Below, piece by piece: positions 45,857 through 54,424 of a stretch of DNA of 64,000 nucleotides. Source of the DNA: Alphaproteobacteria bacterium (lineage in GTDB: Bacteria; Pseudomonadota; Alphaproteobacteria; Micavibrionales; Micavibrionaceae). The notes under the pieces were generated by a model that saw only the letters and a list, made by a program, of their open reading frames with translations, did not search any database and was not told the origin of the DNA. Position 1 is the stretch's first letter, and each line of letters starts with the position of its first letter. The position numbers and the translations under genes were made by a program. The stretch spans positions 62,001-126,000 of the forward strand of contig JAEUKP010000010.1 in the NCBI GenBank assembly GCA_016794145.1. The letters are read 5' to 3'.

Positions 45857-46393
45857 ATGTTGGACACTATTTCCATTCGTAGTTGGACAGAGAATGACTG
45901 GGTAGCCTTTAGAGCCATACGCCTTGAAGCACTTAAACATACAGAACATGTTTTCGGAGTAAGCTACGACCATGCACTCAACCTTTCTGAGGAATACTGG
46001 ACTGATACACTACAAGATACGTATAACGGTGCTGTTTTTGGATTATACGATGGAGAGAACGTTATTGGTCTGACCGCTGTATTTCGTCATCGAGACCATA
46101 AATCAGATACAGTTATCTTTGCAATGAGCTATATCCGGAAAAATTATCGCGGCCGCGGCCTGTCAGATTTACTCTATAAGGCACGCTTGGATTGGGCTGA
46201 GCAGCAAGAGGGAATTGTGAGCATCTGGATCGGTCACCGCGATGGTAACCAAGCATCTTTCCGCGCCAACCAACGACATGGGTTTCAGCTTATCAGCACA
46301 GAGGATATGACGTTTGGCGATGGCACAACGGATAAGCACTATACCTATGAATTAAAAATTAACAAAAACAAACAGGATGCATATCATGCCTAA
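45857..46393 (+). CDS. GNAT-family N-acetyltransferase
   Basis: The 178-residue protein opens with ISIRSWTENDWVAFRAIRLEALKH, has the strand NVIGLTAVFRH, the acetyl-CoA loop AMSYIRKNYRGRGLSDLLYKARLDWA near residue 95 and the closing ASFRANQRHGFQLI. AAGGA lies about 10 bases before the ATG. It starts 31 bases after the previous GNAT gene and overlaps the next by 8 bases, so the three form one unit. The substrate is unknown. Confidence 0.85.
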   Translation: MLDTISIRSWTENDWVAFRAIRLEALKHTEHVFGVSYDHALNLSEEYWTDTLQDTYNGAVFGLYDGENVIGLTAVFRHRDHKSDTVIFAMSYIRKNYRGRGLSDLLYKARLDWAEQQEGIVSIWIGHRDGNQASFRANQRHGFQLISTEDMTFGDGTTDKHYTYELKINKNKQDAYHA

Positions 46394-47012
46394 TGAAATA
46401 AAAATGGACCCCATTCTCGTTGATATTCCTATGCCTATCCAGACTCCCAGATTGGTGATCCGGAATGTGATGCCCGGAGATGGTGCCCAAGTTCAAGCTA
46501 TAAAAGAAGAAACATGGGATATCCTTAAAAAATGGATGCCATGGACTGCGCATGGCACTGGATCAATTAGCGAAACAGAGAAAGTTGCGCGCGAAAACTA
46601 TGCCAAATTTATTCTGCGCACAGATATGATGATGGTGGCCCACACTCTTGCTCCCACGCCGGAACAAGAGCTCATTGCCTGCACGGGCCTTCACAATCTC
46701 GATTGGGATGTTCGTTCCTTCAGTATCGGATATTGGGTACGGGCCTCCGCACACAATAAAGGATATGCCAGCGAAATTGCCAATGCGTTGACTCGTTTTG
46801 CGTTTGGTGCTCTGAACGCCAGACGTTTGATTATATCGGCTGCCACCGAGAATACAGCCTCCCGCCGTGTGATCGAGAAATTAGGATTTGATCTGGAGTC
46901 TCTCTCCGCATACGATTCCGTCTTGCCGGATGGATCGATGTCTGGCACAGCAACGTACGTGCGGTATAACACGGACAACCTCCCGCCGCTTGACGTGACA
47001 TGGGGAGTGTGA
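46386..47012 (+). CDS. GNAT-family N-acetyltransferase, RimJ/RimL type
   Basis: The start PMPIQTPRLVIRNVMPGDGAQVQAI is typical of the RimJ/RimL branch (acetylation of protein N termini or of antibiotics). The acetyl-CoA region is SIGYWVRASAHNKGYASEIANALTRFAF and the final motif ATENTASRRVIEKLGFDLE. I chose the ATG at 46386, with AGGA upstream and overlapping the previous stop; the open frame has an ATG 9 bases earlier. The product has 208 residues. The neighbouring MFS gene suggests a detoxification group, which is an inference. Confidence 0.87.
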   Translation: MPNEIKMDPILVDIPMPIQTPRLVIRNVMPGDGAQVQAIKEETWDILKKWMPWTAHGTGSISETEKVARENYAKFILRTDMMMVAHTLAPTPEQELIACTGLHNLDWDVRSFSIGYWVRASAHNKGYASEIANALTRFAFGALNARRLIISAATENTASRRVIEKLGFDLESLSAYDSVLPDGSMSGTATYVRYNTDNLPPLDVTWGV

Positions 47013-47069
47013 GCAAACAATACGTTCTTGTCATCATAACTAAATAAGATTCATCAACAGGGATATAAA

Positions 47070-48266
47070 ATGACCCAATGTGACTGTCAGAAAAATCTGA
47101 CACTGTTAAATATCTATACCATCCTTCTGAATTCGGTGTTTATTCTGCCGATCATCTTACCCTTTTATCGGGATGAGTTGGGATTAACCTTTCATGATTT
47201 TCTGATCGGAGAATCCCTGTTCGCCGTAGTCATTATTCTGTGCGACGTGCCCGCAGGATATCTGGCTGACAGATGGGGGCGTAAAAAGACTCTTGTTTTG
47301 GGGGCTGCGGCCCTCGCGGGAGCCTATTGTCTTCTTGCACTAGCTGTTGGGTTCTGGACAGCCCTTCTGGCGCAGGCCGCGATCGGGGTTGGTATTGCCA
47401 TTGTCTCCGGCGCAAACACGGCTCTGTTATATGACACCTTGTTGTCACAGGGGCGGGAAAGCGAATATCGCCGCCGTGAAGGATTCCGCTTTGCCTTGCA
47501 ACTCTATTCCTGTTCTCTGGCCTGCGTGGTCGGAGGATATCTGTATACACTCAACCACCATTTGCCCGTGATCATGGAGATTTTTTTGATATCCGCGGGG
47601 TGCGTGACGGCCATGTTTTTTATCGAACCACCCCGTCACAAACATATATCCGAACATCATCCCCTCCGTGATATTCGTGATACGCTGGTCTATGTCCTGC
47701 ACGGGCACAAAGAAATTGCAGGGATTGTGTTATTGATGGTGATTGTCTTTTCAACCACAAAAATCTGTATGTGGGGAATTCAGGCCTATGCCGAAGCCTT
47801 GCACATTCCCGAAATCTATAACGGATGGATGATTGCGTTGGTCATGCTCTGTGGTGGGATCAGCGGGCATGTCGGACATAAAATCCTGCCCCGTTTGCGC
47901 GGCCAGCAGGCCTTGCAAGGGTTGATCCTGATGTTGGTGACCATTTTATTCGTCGCCGGTTTCAGTATGAGTTACATAGGGATTGTCTGTCTGGGGCTGG
48001 AAGCCTTTGTGTATGGATTCGGCATGCCCCGTGCACAGGAAGCTATCAACAATCTGGTTGACTCGTCCCGTCGCGCCACGGTTTTATCAACTGCCAATCT
48101 GGCAACATCCCTGGGCTTTATTCCGTTGAGCCAGTTGGTCGGGATTGTAACCGATCGCGCAGGGATCAGCACAGCCCTGATCACCTATGGCGTGGTTCTT
48201 GTGATATTGGCAGGGATCGCCAAAGTAATAAGCCGGAAAAGGGTATTATTGGCACAAAAAAATTGA
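47070..48266 (+). CDS. MFS-superfamily transporter, probable exporter
   Basis: This 398-residue inner-membrane protein has about 12 hydrophobic segments. The MFS loop 2-3 motif is visible as GYLADRWGRKKTLVLGA near residue 65, and segment 4 has IGVGIAIVSGANTALLYD with a following RRREGFRF, a pattern of drug and sugar exporters. The C-terminal half contains VYGFGMPRAQEAINNLVDSSRRATVLS. The substrate cannot be read from sequence. It follows the three GNAT genes, 57 bases after the last, in the same direction. Confidence 0.88.
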   Translation: MTQCDCQKNLTLLNIYTILLNSVFILPIILPFYRDELGLTFHDFLIGESLFAVVIILCDVPAGYLADRWGRKKTLVLGAAALAGAYCLLALAVGFWTALLAQAAIGVGIAIVSGANTALLYDTLLSQGRESEYRRREGFRFALQLYSCSLACVVGGYLYTLNHHLPVIMEIFLISAGCVTAMFFIEPPRHKHISEHHPLRDIRDTLVYVLHGHKEIAGIVLLMVIVFSTTKICMWGIQAYAEALHIPEIYNGWMIALVMLCGGISGHVGHKILPRLRGQQALQGLILMLVTILFVAGFSMSYIGIVCLGLEAFVYGFGMPRAQEAINNLVDSSRRATVLSTANLATSLGFIPLSQLVGIVTDRAGISTALITYGVVLVILAGIAKVISRKRVLLAQKN

Positions 48267-48324
48267 CATAAATCAGAAATGGGCGCATAAAAATAAAAAA
48301 TATTATAAAAACAGGGATATCTAA

Positions 48325-49140
48325 ATGAGTAACTTGAGTGAAGTTCATAATTTTGTCCGGCGCAAAGATAATCACATTGATGATGCCACGTTGTGCGAAA
48401 GGATTGTTGAAGACAGAGATACAGAAGCTTTTGCCATTTATATGGAACGACATAGGGCGAAATTTCTTCGATTTCTTCAGCATAAATGCTCTTTCTTAAG
48501 GGACCCATACGCCGCAGAGGATTTTTTGAGTGATGTTACTTTGAACATGCTGAAAATTATGGCTAATTCAAAAAAGAAATTTTGCGGATACCCACGATAT
48601 TTTAACACATGGTTTCATTCTTGCCTTCTTCGGGCTTGCTTGAGATACGTACTACTACAAAAAAGACAAGGGATCCAATTATCCTTCAATAGCGTTAGGG
48701 ATTGGGTTGATCTGAGTGACGGAGATCCTGATAAGGGCTTTCAACCAGATCCGTTCGATACCCTTCCCTTAACAGGATACTCACATGATCCGGCAGATGT
48801 AGTAATGTTTGATGAAAACGCTCGCCGATTAGTTGAGGTCTGGGAAAAATATGTTGCAGACCACAAAAATGATCCTGCGTTTATGTGTCTTTCCCTGCAA
48901 GCGGAGGGACTTGAATATCAGGAAATTGCTGGAAGGCTTATAATTCCAACTGGCACTGTCAAGAGTCGTATCTTTCGGGCGAAGGGCGGCATATTAAAGG
49001 CCTTAGTTCTGGATAATGGTGGTTATCTTGGAGGCATCTATGATATCTTAGCGTTGTGTCTTGATATCTCCATTTCATCAATAGATAAGTATGATTTACC
49101 TCAACGGATTGACGGGAGTGTTGCCGCTGCGCCTTGTTAG
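48325..49140 (+). CDS. Sigma-70-family RNA polymerase sigma factor, ECF-like
   Basis: Region 2 is in EAFAIYMERHRAKFLRFLQHKCSFLRDPYAAEDFLSDVTLNMLK (about residues 34-75), and region 4 in FMCLSLQAEGLEYQEIAGRLIIPTGTVKSRIFRAKG (about 190-225), which is a helix-turn-helix of the sigma-4 type. A long spacer with an acidic stretch (DWVDLSDGDPDKGFQPDPFD) separates them. The length, 271 residues, exceeds a minimal ECF factor and includes a C-terminal tail of 45. No anti-sigma gene is adjacent. It starts 58 bases after the MFS gene, possibly in its transcript. Confidence 0.85.
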   Translation: MSNLSEVHNFVRRKDNHIDDATLCERIVEDRDTEAFAIYMERHRAKFLRFLQHKCSFLRDPYAAEDFLSDVTLNMLKIMANSKKKFCGYPRYFNTWFHSCLLRACLRYVLLQKRQGIQLSFNSVRDWVDLSDGDPDKGFQPDPFDTLPLTGYSHDPADVVMFDENARRLVEVWEKYVADHKNDPAFMCLSLQAEGLEYQEIAGRLIIPTGTVKSRIFRAKGGILKALVLDNGGYLGGIYDILALCLDISISSIDKYDLPQRIDGSVAAAPC

Positions 49141-49438
49141 ATTCTGCTTTTCTGATTAATTATTTCACTCTCTAAAGAAATATTGACAGCAAGTAGTGTT
49201 CTTTGATTTACTGAAAGACATGAACACGTCATTTCCACATTTTTGTGCAGATCTTCTCCTAGATCTACGACTTATGAGCCCTGTAGCGGGTTTGTAAGGC
49301 GCGAGTGTTCTTGCTGGTTTCGGCAACGTGTGAATGTCATTTTTCCATTCTTCCAAAATCTCCGTCTTCTCCTGCTGCAGGGTATCTTTATCCCTTTTTC
49401 TATTTTTTATGTTTATTTTTTTTTAGGAGATTTTTATT

Positions 49439-49630
49439 ATGGAGACGATTACTCAGAAATTTAGAGATATTTGCCGTAACATGGGTGAGTATGGGGAGGT
49501 GCTGTTGGATGAAGTGGAGCACTCTGATCGTCCTATAGGTGATTGGAGGGAGGTCGTTGAAGGGATTAGGGACATGCAGAAGCCAGTAAAGCCAGCGGTC
49601 TTCCCTGACTGGGTTCTGAAGAACGAGTAA
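49439..49630 (+). CDS. Small hypothetical protein, 63 residues
   Basis: GGAG lies 9 bases before the ATG, a good ribosome binding site. The product is acidic and soluble (METITQKFRDICRNMGEYGE..., then VVEGIRDMQKPVKPAVFPDW). No family recognised. It sits about 300 bases past the sigma factor; the gap 49141-49438 holds a short hairpin (AGATC/GATCT near 49257) and no other gene I can support. Confidence 0.55.
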   Translation: METITQKFRDICRNMGEYGEVLLDEVEHSDRPIGDWREVVEGIRDMQKPVKPAVFPDWVLKNE

Positions 49631-49683
49631 GTGGTTTTTATCCGTGACGTGTGCGGCTTTTCATACGGCGGAGCAGAGTTGCT

Positions 49684-49757
49684 TTGGTCATTCCGGCGCA
49701 AGCCGGAATCTCAAGCTTTAAGAACGGTGAAATACCAGCTTGCGCTGGTATAACGCG
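49684..49757. repeat. Intergenic palindromic repeat, two-hairpin type
   Basis: The first half is GGTCATTCCGGCGCAAGCC followed by GGAATC, an inverted repeat ATTCCGGC/GCCGGAAT around GCAA; the second is ATACCAGC/GCTGGTAT around TTGC. This is the common dispersed intergenic repeat whose translations give VIPAQAGI and IPACAGIT. It sits between the small hypothetical gene and rlmE. Confidence 0.85.
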
Positions 49758-49759
49758 AC

Positions 49760-50404
49760 CTAAGCCGTCAGGTTTTTGCGGAAGCCAGTGGCGAGGACAT
49801 ACATTTCCGAACTGTCTTGACGGCTGGCTTTGGGTTTTACATGGCGCACCACGCTGAAATCAATTTTCATGCGGGCCAGTAATTCGGAATCGGCGCCCCC
49901 TTGGAACGTTTTCGCCAGATACACGCCACCGTGTTTTAAAATTTCACAGGCAAAATCATATCCGGCTTCCACCAGAGCCATAATTTTTAAATGGTCGGTT
50001 TCGCGGTGACCTGTGGTATTGTGGGCCATATCGCTCATCACGACATCCGCCCTCCCGCCCAGGGCTTCTTTTAATTTGTCCGGCGCATCATCGGCCATAA
50101 AATCCTGCTGCATAAAGATTACGCCCGCAAGATCATCAATCGGCAACAAATCAATGGCCACAATTTTGTCGCATTTCTTTTCAAGTGCAATCTGGCACCA
50201 ACCACCTGGAGCCGCACCCAGATCAACTACAGCCATGCCGGCTTTCAGGAATTTATATTTTTCATCCATTTCCAACAATTTAAAGGCGGCGCGTGAGCGA
50301 TAGCCCAATTGTTTGGCTTTGGTGACATAGGGATCGTTCAACTGCCGTTCGATCCAACGGGTTGATGATGTTTTTCGGCCTTTGGCGGTACGGATTTTTT
50401 GCAT
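49760..50404 (-). CDS. rlmE: 23S rRNA (uridine-2552-2'-O)-methyltransferase
   Basis: RlmE (FtsJ/RrmJ) methylates U2552 of 23S rRNA on the 50S particle. SAM-binding motif VVDLGAAPGGWCQ is at residues 59-71; the catalytic tetrad lysines and aspartates lie in RSRAAFKLLEMDEKY, VVMSDMAHNT and YLAKTFQG. The length of 214 matches the family. It follows the membrane protein gene with one base between stop and start, so it is probably coupled to it. The DNA is more GC-rich than the genes to the right. Confidence 0.97.
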   Translation of the reverse strand: MQKIRTAKGRKTSSTRWIERQLNDPYVTKAKQLGYRSRAAFKLLEMDEKYKFLKAGMAVVDLGAAPGGWCQIALEKKCDKIVAIDLLPIDDLAGVIFMQQDFMADDAPDKLKEALGGRADVVMSDMAHNTTGHRETDHLKIMALVEAGYDFACEILKHGGVYLAKTFQGGADSELLARMKIDFSVVRHVKPKASRQDSSEMYVLATGFRKNLTA

Positions 50405-50405
50405 G

Positions 50406-50789
50406 TTAGAATATCATTACAATAGATGACACCGCAAAAGCCATAAAAAAGATGCTAAGGCCGGCGGCGAGGTAGATAGGACCACGTGTTCCACGCGAGA
50501 AATATGATAAAAGCAAGAATACAAGGATAAAAAACCCATAGATTATATAGCCTTTATATAAGACGGGAAAATCAAGAAGACCAGTGATTCCCCTTGGGAA
50601 TCCAAACCTCTCAACGATCTCTATCTGAAGACGCATTACAAGCATACAAACAATAATAAAAGCACAAGCCTTGATTTTTTGGCCTTTATGGACAATCAAT
50701 AAAGCAAGAGGGATCCACAGAATGTCAGCCCACATATAAGCCGATTCTGGTATGTAAAGGTGATATAATTTGTAAAAATGATCACTCAC
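50406..50789 (-). CDS. Hypothetical membrane protein, 127 residues
   Basis: Four hydrophobic segments (about residues 20-35, 42-58, 78-97 and 103-125) make this an integral membrane protein with no signature I recognise. It starts at a GTG at 50789 with AAGGA about 11 bases upstream. The stop is one base before the rlmE start codon, suggesting coexpression. The function is unknown. Confidence 0.65.
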   Translation of the reverse strand: MSDHFYKLYHLYIPESAYMWADILWIPLALLIVHKGQKIKACAFIIVCMLVMRLQIEIVERFGFPRGITGLLDFPVLYKGYIIYGFFILVFLLLSYFSRGTRGPIYLAAGLSIFFMAFAVSSIVMIF

Positions 50790-50890
50790 AGATTTTGAAA
50801 TCCTTTAAAACTGGGGGATTTTAGTTGGAAAAACCGTTAAACTCTTTATGATACGATTACAATGATAGAGTTATATTTACAGGTTTTCCA

Positions 50891-52279
50891 ATGACATATC
50901 AATTTCATAACTATCTTGCCATCCTGACTCTTCTCTTCATTCCTCTCTTCACCGCAGGTTTTTATGTTCCTATTTCTTATGCGGCTCCAGAATCTGCGAA
51001 TTCTGGACGTGTTATTATTCGGGACAGTGAAATTGAAAAAAATATTACAAATTGGACCACAGGTGTCATTGGGGCGGCTGGGATGCGCCCAAATCAGGTC
51101 AATATTATTTTGGTTCAAAGCCCTGAGGTGAATGCCTTTGTTGCGGGCGGAGCGAATATCTTTTTATACACAGGTTTAATTGATTTAAGCGATGATGTTG
51201 GGCAGGTTGTCGGTGTTATTGCCCATGAAGTCGGTCATATCGCAGGTGGTCATTTAAGCCGGACTGCAGATGTTGGTAAAAATGCCTCTTTTGAAGCGAT
51301 GCTAGGGGCCTTGGTCGGTATCGGGGCCGCAATTGCAACAGGTGATAGCAGTGCAGCTGCAGCAGGGATCAGTATTGGTCAAGGTCAAGCGATGAACAAA
51401 TTTCTGGCATTCAGCCGCGTCCAAGAATCAAGTGCAGATCAGGCAGGTTTTCGTTTTCTAACCAGTGCGGGTTTAAGTCCGACCGGCCTCCCGGGTTTTC
51501 TTGAAAAATTGTCCTCGCAAGAATTGTTACCAGCATCTCAGCAATCACCCTTTGTCAGGACACATCCTTTATCCCGTGATCGTGTCGAAGCGTTGCAGCA
51601 TAAAGTCAATGAATCTTCTTTAAGAACAAAGGCTTTTCCAGCCGAATGGGACCAGCAATACGCGCGGGTGAAAGCAAAGCTTCTGGGGTTTACCTCTCCA
51701 TTGCAAGTTACATACAAATACCCCTCGTCGGATCAGTCGATCCCTGCACAATATGCACGCGCTATCTCTAGTTATCGATTGAATCAAATTACACCGGCTT
51801 TAGAAAAAGTTGATAGCCTTATTGCCCAAGAGCCTAAAAATCCATATTTCTATGAGTTAAAAGGTCAGATCTTGTTTGAGTTTGGAAAGGCTGCTTTATC
51901 TGTTGCACCATATGAAAAAGCTGTTTTATATGCCCCTGATTCAGGGCTTATTCGTATGGCATTGGCTCAGTCTTTAATTGAAAGCTCGGGACAAAATGTG
52001 GCGAAACTACAATCCGCGATTGATCATCTGAAACGTGCGGAGAAAGATGAACCTCGCTCTCCGCAAATAAAACGACTTCTGGCAACAGCCTATGGTCGCA
52101 TGGGAAAAGAACCTGAAGCCCGTGTCTACCTTGCCGAAGAAGCCTTGATGCGAGGAAACCGCAAAGACGCATTCCGCATGGCCGATGCAGCATTAAAACA
52201 ATTACCAGGCAATTCGCCTGAGGCTCTTCGCGCCAAAGACATTATAAATACCGTTGGCGAAGTTGATAAAAACAAGTAA
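50891..52279 (+). CDS. Periplasmic M48 metallopeptidase with TPR domain (BepA/YfgC-like)
   Basis: A signal peptide (residues 1-32) precedes the protease domain with HEVGH at residues 112-116, the conserved NAFVAGGANIFLYTGLI before it, and the third ligand in SADQAGFRFLTSAGLSP. The C-terminal half (about 290-455) is TPR-like (LKGQILFEFGKAALSVAPYEKAVLYAPDSG...). This is the layout of BepA, which degrades or helps fold outer-membrane proteins such as LptD. The length of 462 residues is usual. Two DsbA-like genes and a copper chaperone follow, so the block serves envelope protein quality. Confidence 0.92.
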   Translation: MTYQFHNYLAILTLLFIPLFTAGFYVPISYAAPESANSGRVIIRDSEIEKNITNWTTGVIGAAGMRPNQVNIILVQSPEVNAFVAGGANIFLYTGLIDLSDDVGQVVGVIAHEVGHIAGGHLSRTADVGKNASFEAMLGALVGIGAAIATGDSSAAAAGISIGQGQAMNKFLAFSRVQESSADQAGFRFLTSAGLSPTGLPGFLEKLSSQELLPASQQSPFVRTHPLSRDRVEALQHKVNESSLRTKAFPAEWDQQYARVKAKLLGFTSPLQVTYKYPSSDQSIPAQYARAISSYRLNQITPALEKVDSLIAQEPKNPYFYELKGQILFEFGKAALSVAPYEKAVLYAPDSGLIRMALAQSLIESSGQNVAKLQSAIDHLKRAEKDEPRSPQIKRLLATAYGRMGKEPEARVYLAEEALMRGNRKDAFRMADAALKQLPGNSPEALRAKDIINTVGEVDKNK

Positions 52280-52315
52280 GGTGCAAAAGATTTTCATTTT
52301 TTAAGGAGTGTTATT

Positions 52316-53083
52316 GTGATCTATCTAAAATCCCTCTTCCTGGCAGGATGTGCTGTTATTTTTGGTGCAACATCTTTTGCGCATGCTGAACCATCTGCTC
52401 AGGCTCAGAAATTACCTTTCAGGGAAGATCAGCGCGCGGCGATGGAAGATTTTGTTCGCAATTTTATTCTTGATAATCCTGAGATTTTGATGGAGTCGGT
52501 TAATCGCTTCCGTGATAAAGAAGTAAAGAAAAAAGAAGAACAATCCATCAGTGTTCTAAAGGAAAATATGAACTTCCTTTCGAACCCCCAGCACCCACGG
52601 ATTGGAAATCCTAACGGAGATATTACAGTCGTAGAGTTTTTTGATTATAACTGTGGCTATTGTAAACATGCGCTGAAATCTGTTCAGGAGTTGACGCAAA
52701 AAGACAAAAACGTCAAGGTTGTTTTCATGGAATTCCCGATCCTTTCTGCAACATCAACCCTTGCGTCCAAATGGGCACTGGCTGCGAATATGCAAGGTAA
52801 ATACTGGGCCTTTCATCAGGCTGTATTAGAAAGCAATGCACCAAAAGATGATGATAATCTTATCAAAATTGCAAAATCAGTCGGGATGGATATTGAGAAA
52901 GCAAAGAAAGATGTCGCAGGCAAGGAAATTGAGTCTTATATGGCGTCTGTAAGAGGATTCGGTGAAAAACTGAGTGTGACAGGGACACCTGCTTTTATCG
53001 TTGGTCAGCAGATTGTTCGGGGGTATATTGAATATCCGGCCTTCCAAACGATTGTTGATGGCGAGCGGAATAAATCCAAATAA
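52316..53083 (+). CDS. DsbA-family periplasmic thiol oxidoreductase
   Basis: GTG at 52316 with AAGGAG 7 bases upstream starts a 255-residue protein with a signal peptide ending near HAEPSAQA (residue 28). An N-terminal helical segment (DFVRNFILDNPEILMESVNRF) is like that of Com1/ScsC-type proteins. The thioredoxin active site is CGYC at residues 113-116 and the cis-Pro loop is VTGTPAFIVGQQIVRGY. Proteins of this type often form oligomers and isomerise or oxidise disulfides. It is 36 bases after the protease gene. Confidence 0.93.
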   Translation: MIYLKSLFLAGCAVIFGATSFAHAEPSAQAQKLPFREDQRAAMEDFVRNFILDNPEILMESVNRFRDKEVKKKEEQSISVLKENMNFLSNPQHPRIGNPNGDITVVEFFDYNCGYCKHALKSVQELTQKDKNVKVVFMEFPILSATSTLASKWALAANMQGKYWAFHQAVLESNAPKDDDNLIKIAKSVGMDIEKAKKDVAGKEIESYMASVRGFGEKLSVTGTPAFIVGQQIVRGYIEYPAFQTIVDGERNKSK

Positions 53084-53125
53084 AATTCCGGATGACGGGT
53101 TTATAAATTTAGGAAGGTCACCCAC

Positions 53126-53788
53126 ATGAAAAAAGGTCTTATTATTTTTTTTCGGGTGATCTTTGTTTTATTTGTGATGCTTGCTGCGGCTTATTTTGCT
53201 CTCAAATTCTATTATCTTTCTCAATCGAAACAGGCCATTGAAAAGTCTCTTGATCTAGGAAAATTTCCTGCCCCTGTTCTGGGGCCAGAGAATGCACCTT
53301 TTACAATCGTCGAATTTTTCGATTATAGATGCCCTCATTGTTCGGGATTTTCAAAAATTCTGATGGATGCAGTGGGAGAGGATATTCAATCATCCACCAA
53401 AATTATTTTAAGGCCAAGTGCTGTTGTTGACAAAGAGTCATACACGATCGCAACCTTGGTTTTGGCTTTGGACTCCCAAAAAAAGGGGGAAACGATGGCG
53501 CTTCATGCAGAGATTATGAATCTCCCCGCGGTGCCGACTTATGAAACGGTTAAAGCAATGGTCGAAGCTCGTGGGTTGAGTGTCCAGGTAGCAGAGAAAC
53601 AATCCCAGAATTTTCAATCGATGATCATGCAGAATACAATTCTTGGCGAAAAAATAGGATTCCCAAGTGTTCCGGCTTTGGTGATCGGAGATAAGGGATA
53701 TGTTCCTATGCAGCGGATGCCAGGTGTTAATGAACTTCGTTTAATGATGATAGATGCCAAATCAAGATTGAATATTTTGCCGCGATGA
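53126..53788 (+). CDS. Membrane-anchored DsbA-family thiol oxidoreductase
   Basis: A single N-terminal hydrophobic segment (about residues 5-27) likely acts as an uncleaved anchor. The active site is CPHC at residues 69-72 in VEFFDYRCPHCSGF, and the cis-Pro loop is IGFPSVPALVIGDKGY. At 220 residues it is compact. It follows the first DsbA-like gene by 42 bases; the different CxxC pairs (GY versus PH) suggest different redox roles, which is an inference. Confidence 0.9.
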   Translation: MKKGLIIFFRVIFVLFVMLAAAYFALKFYYLSQSKQAIEKSLDLGKFPAPVLGPENAPFTIVEFFDYRCPHCSGFSKILMDAVGEDIQSSTKIILRPSAVVDKESYTIATLVLALDSQKKGETMALHAEIMNLPAVPTYETVKAMVEARGLSVQVAEKQSQNFQSMIMQNTILGEKIGFPSVPALVIGDKGYVPMQRMPGVNELRLMMIDAKSRLNILPR

Positions 53789-53794
53789 GTGTAA

Positions 53795-54247
53795 ATGATG
53801 AAATTTTTTGTGATGTTACTTCTTTTGATATTTCCCTTTCCTATCCTCGCGGAAACGAATCATTCTGAACCTGTTCCGGGCAATGCTCTTCCTAACGGAC
53901 TTTATGCTTTCGAGACATCTTCTGGAATGCGGGTTGGTGCTGTCTTTGGTGTTTTGCCCCGTTTAATGGATGCGGATGATCTGGTTTCTGTGATATCTCC
54001 TGTTTCATCACAGATTGAAATTCATGAAATGAAAGATGTCGATGGTATTATGAAGATGAGGAAGGTAGATTTTATTCCCCTTCAGAAGCAGAAAGAAAAT
54101 ATTCTCCTTCCTACTGGGTATCATTTGATGCTCATGAATTTAAAATCTCCCCTTCAAGAAGGCACGGAATTTCCGATGACGCTTGTTTTTAGAAAGGCAA
54201 GTTCCGTAACAGTCACTGTGCCTGTCTTAGGCCGAGGGGTAAATTAA
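53795..54247 (+). CDS. PCu(A)C-family periplasmic copper chaperone
   Basis: Signal peptide to about residue 20. The copper-binding residues fit the H-x-M ... M ... H-x-M pattern: H77/M79, M86 and M88, H110 and M112/M114. The family-typical end HLMLMNLKSPLQEGTEFPMTLVF is clear. PCu(A)C proteins deliver Cu(I) to cytochrome c oxidase, often with a Sco-type thioredoxin. Here the neighbours are DsbA-like proteins, which may reduce the oxidase cysteines. The length of 150 is standard. Confidence 0.87.
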   Translation: MMKFFVMLLLLIFPFPILAETNHSEPVPGNALPNGLYAFETSSGMRVGAVFGVLPRLMDADDLVSVISPVSSQIEIHEMKDVDGIMKMRKVDFIPLQKQKENILLPTGYHLMLMNLKSPLQEGTEFPMTLVFRKASSVTVTVPVLGRGVN

Positions 54248-54424
54248 ATGATCCATCATAACCACGCTTATTCATCCCGTCTTTAACGCGTTGCAATACT
54301 TTATACTATTAGGAATGACGGGTCTTTAGAGGTGGCCTATATATTGGGCGATTATAAGGTATTGGTTATTTTTGAACTTCCAGAATGATGGCGTCGAAAC
54401 CAACACCATTGATCTTTGACTTTA

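Noticed and set aside
54248..54424. Inverted repeat near 54278-54330 as terminator of the PCu(A)C gene
   Set aside because: The six-base arms are more than 30 bases apart and no T run follows.
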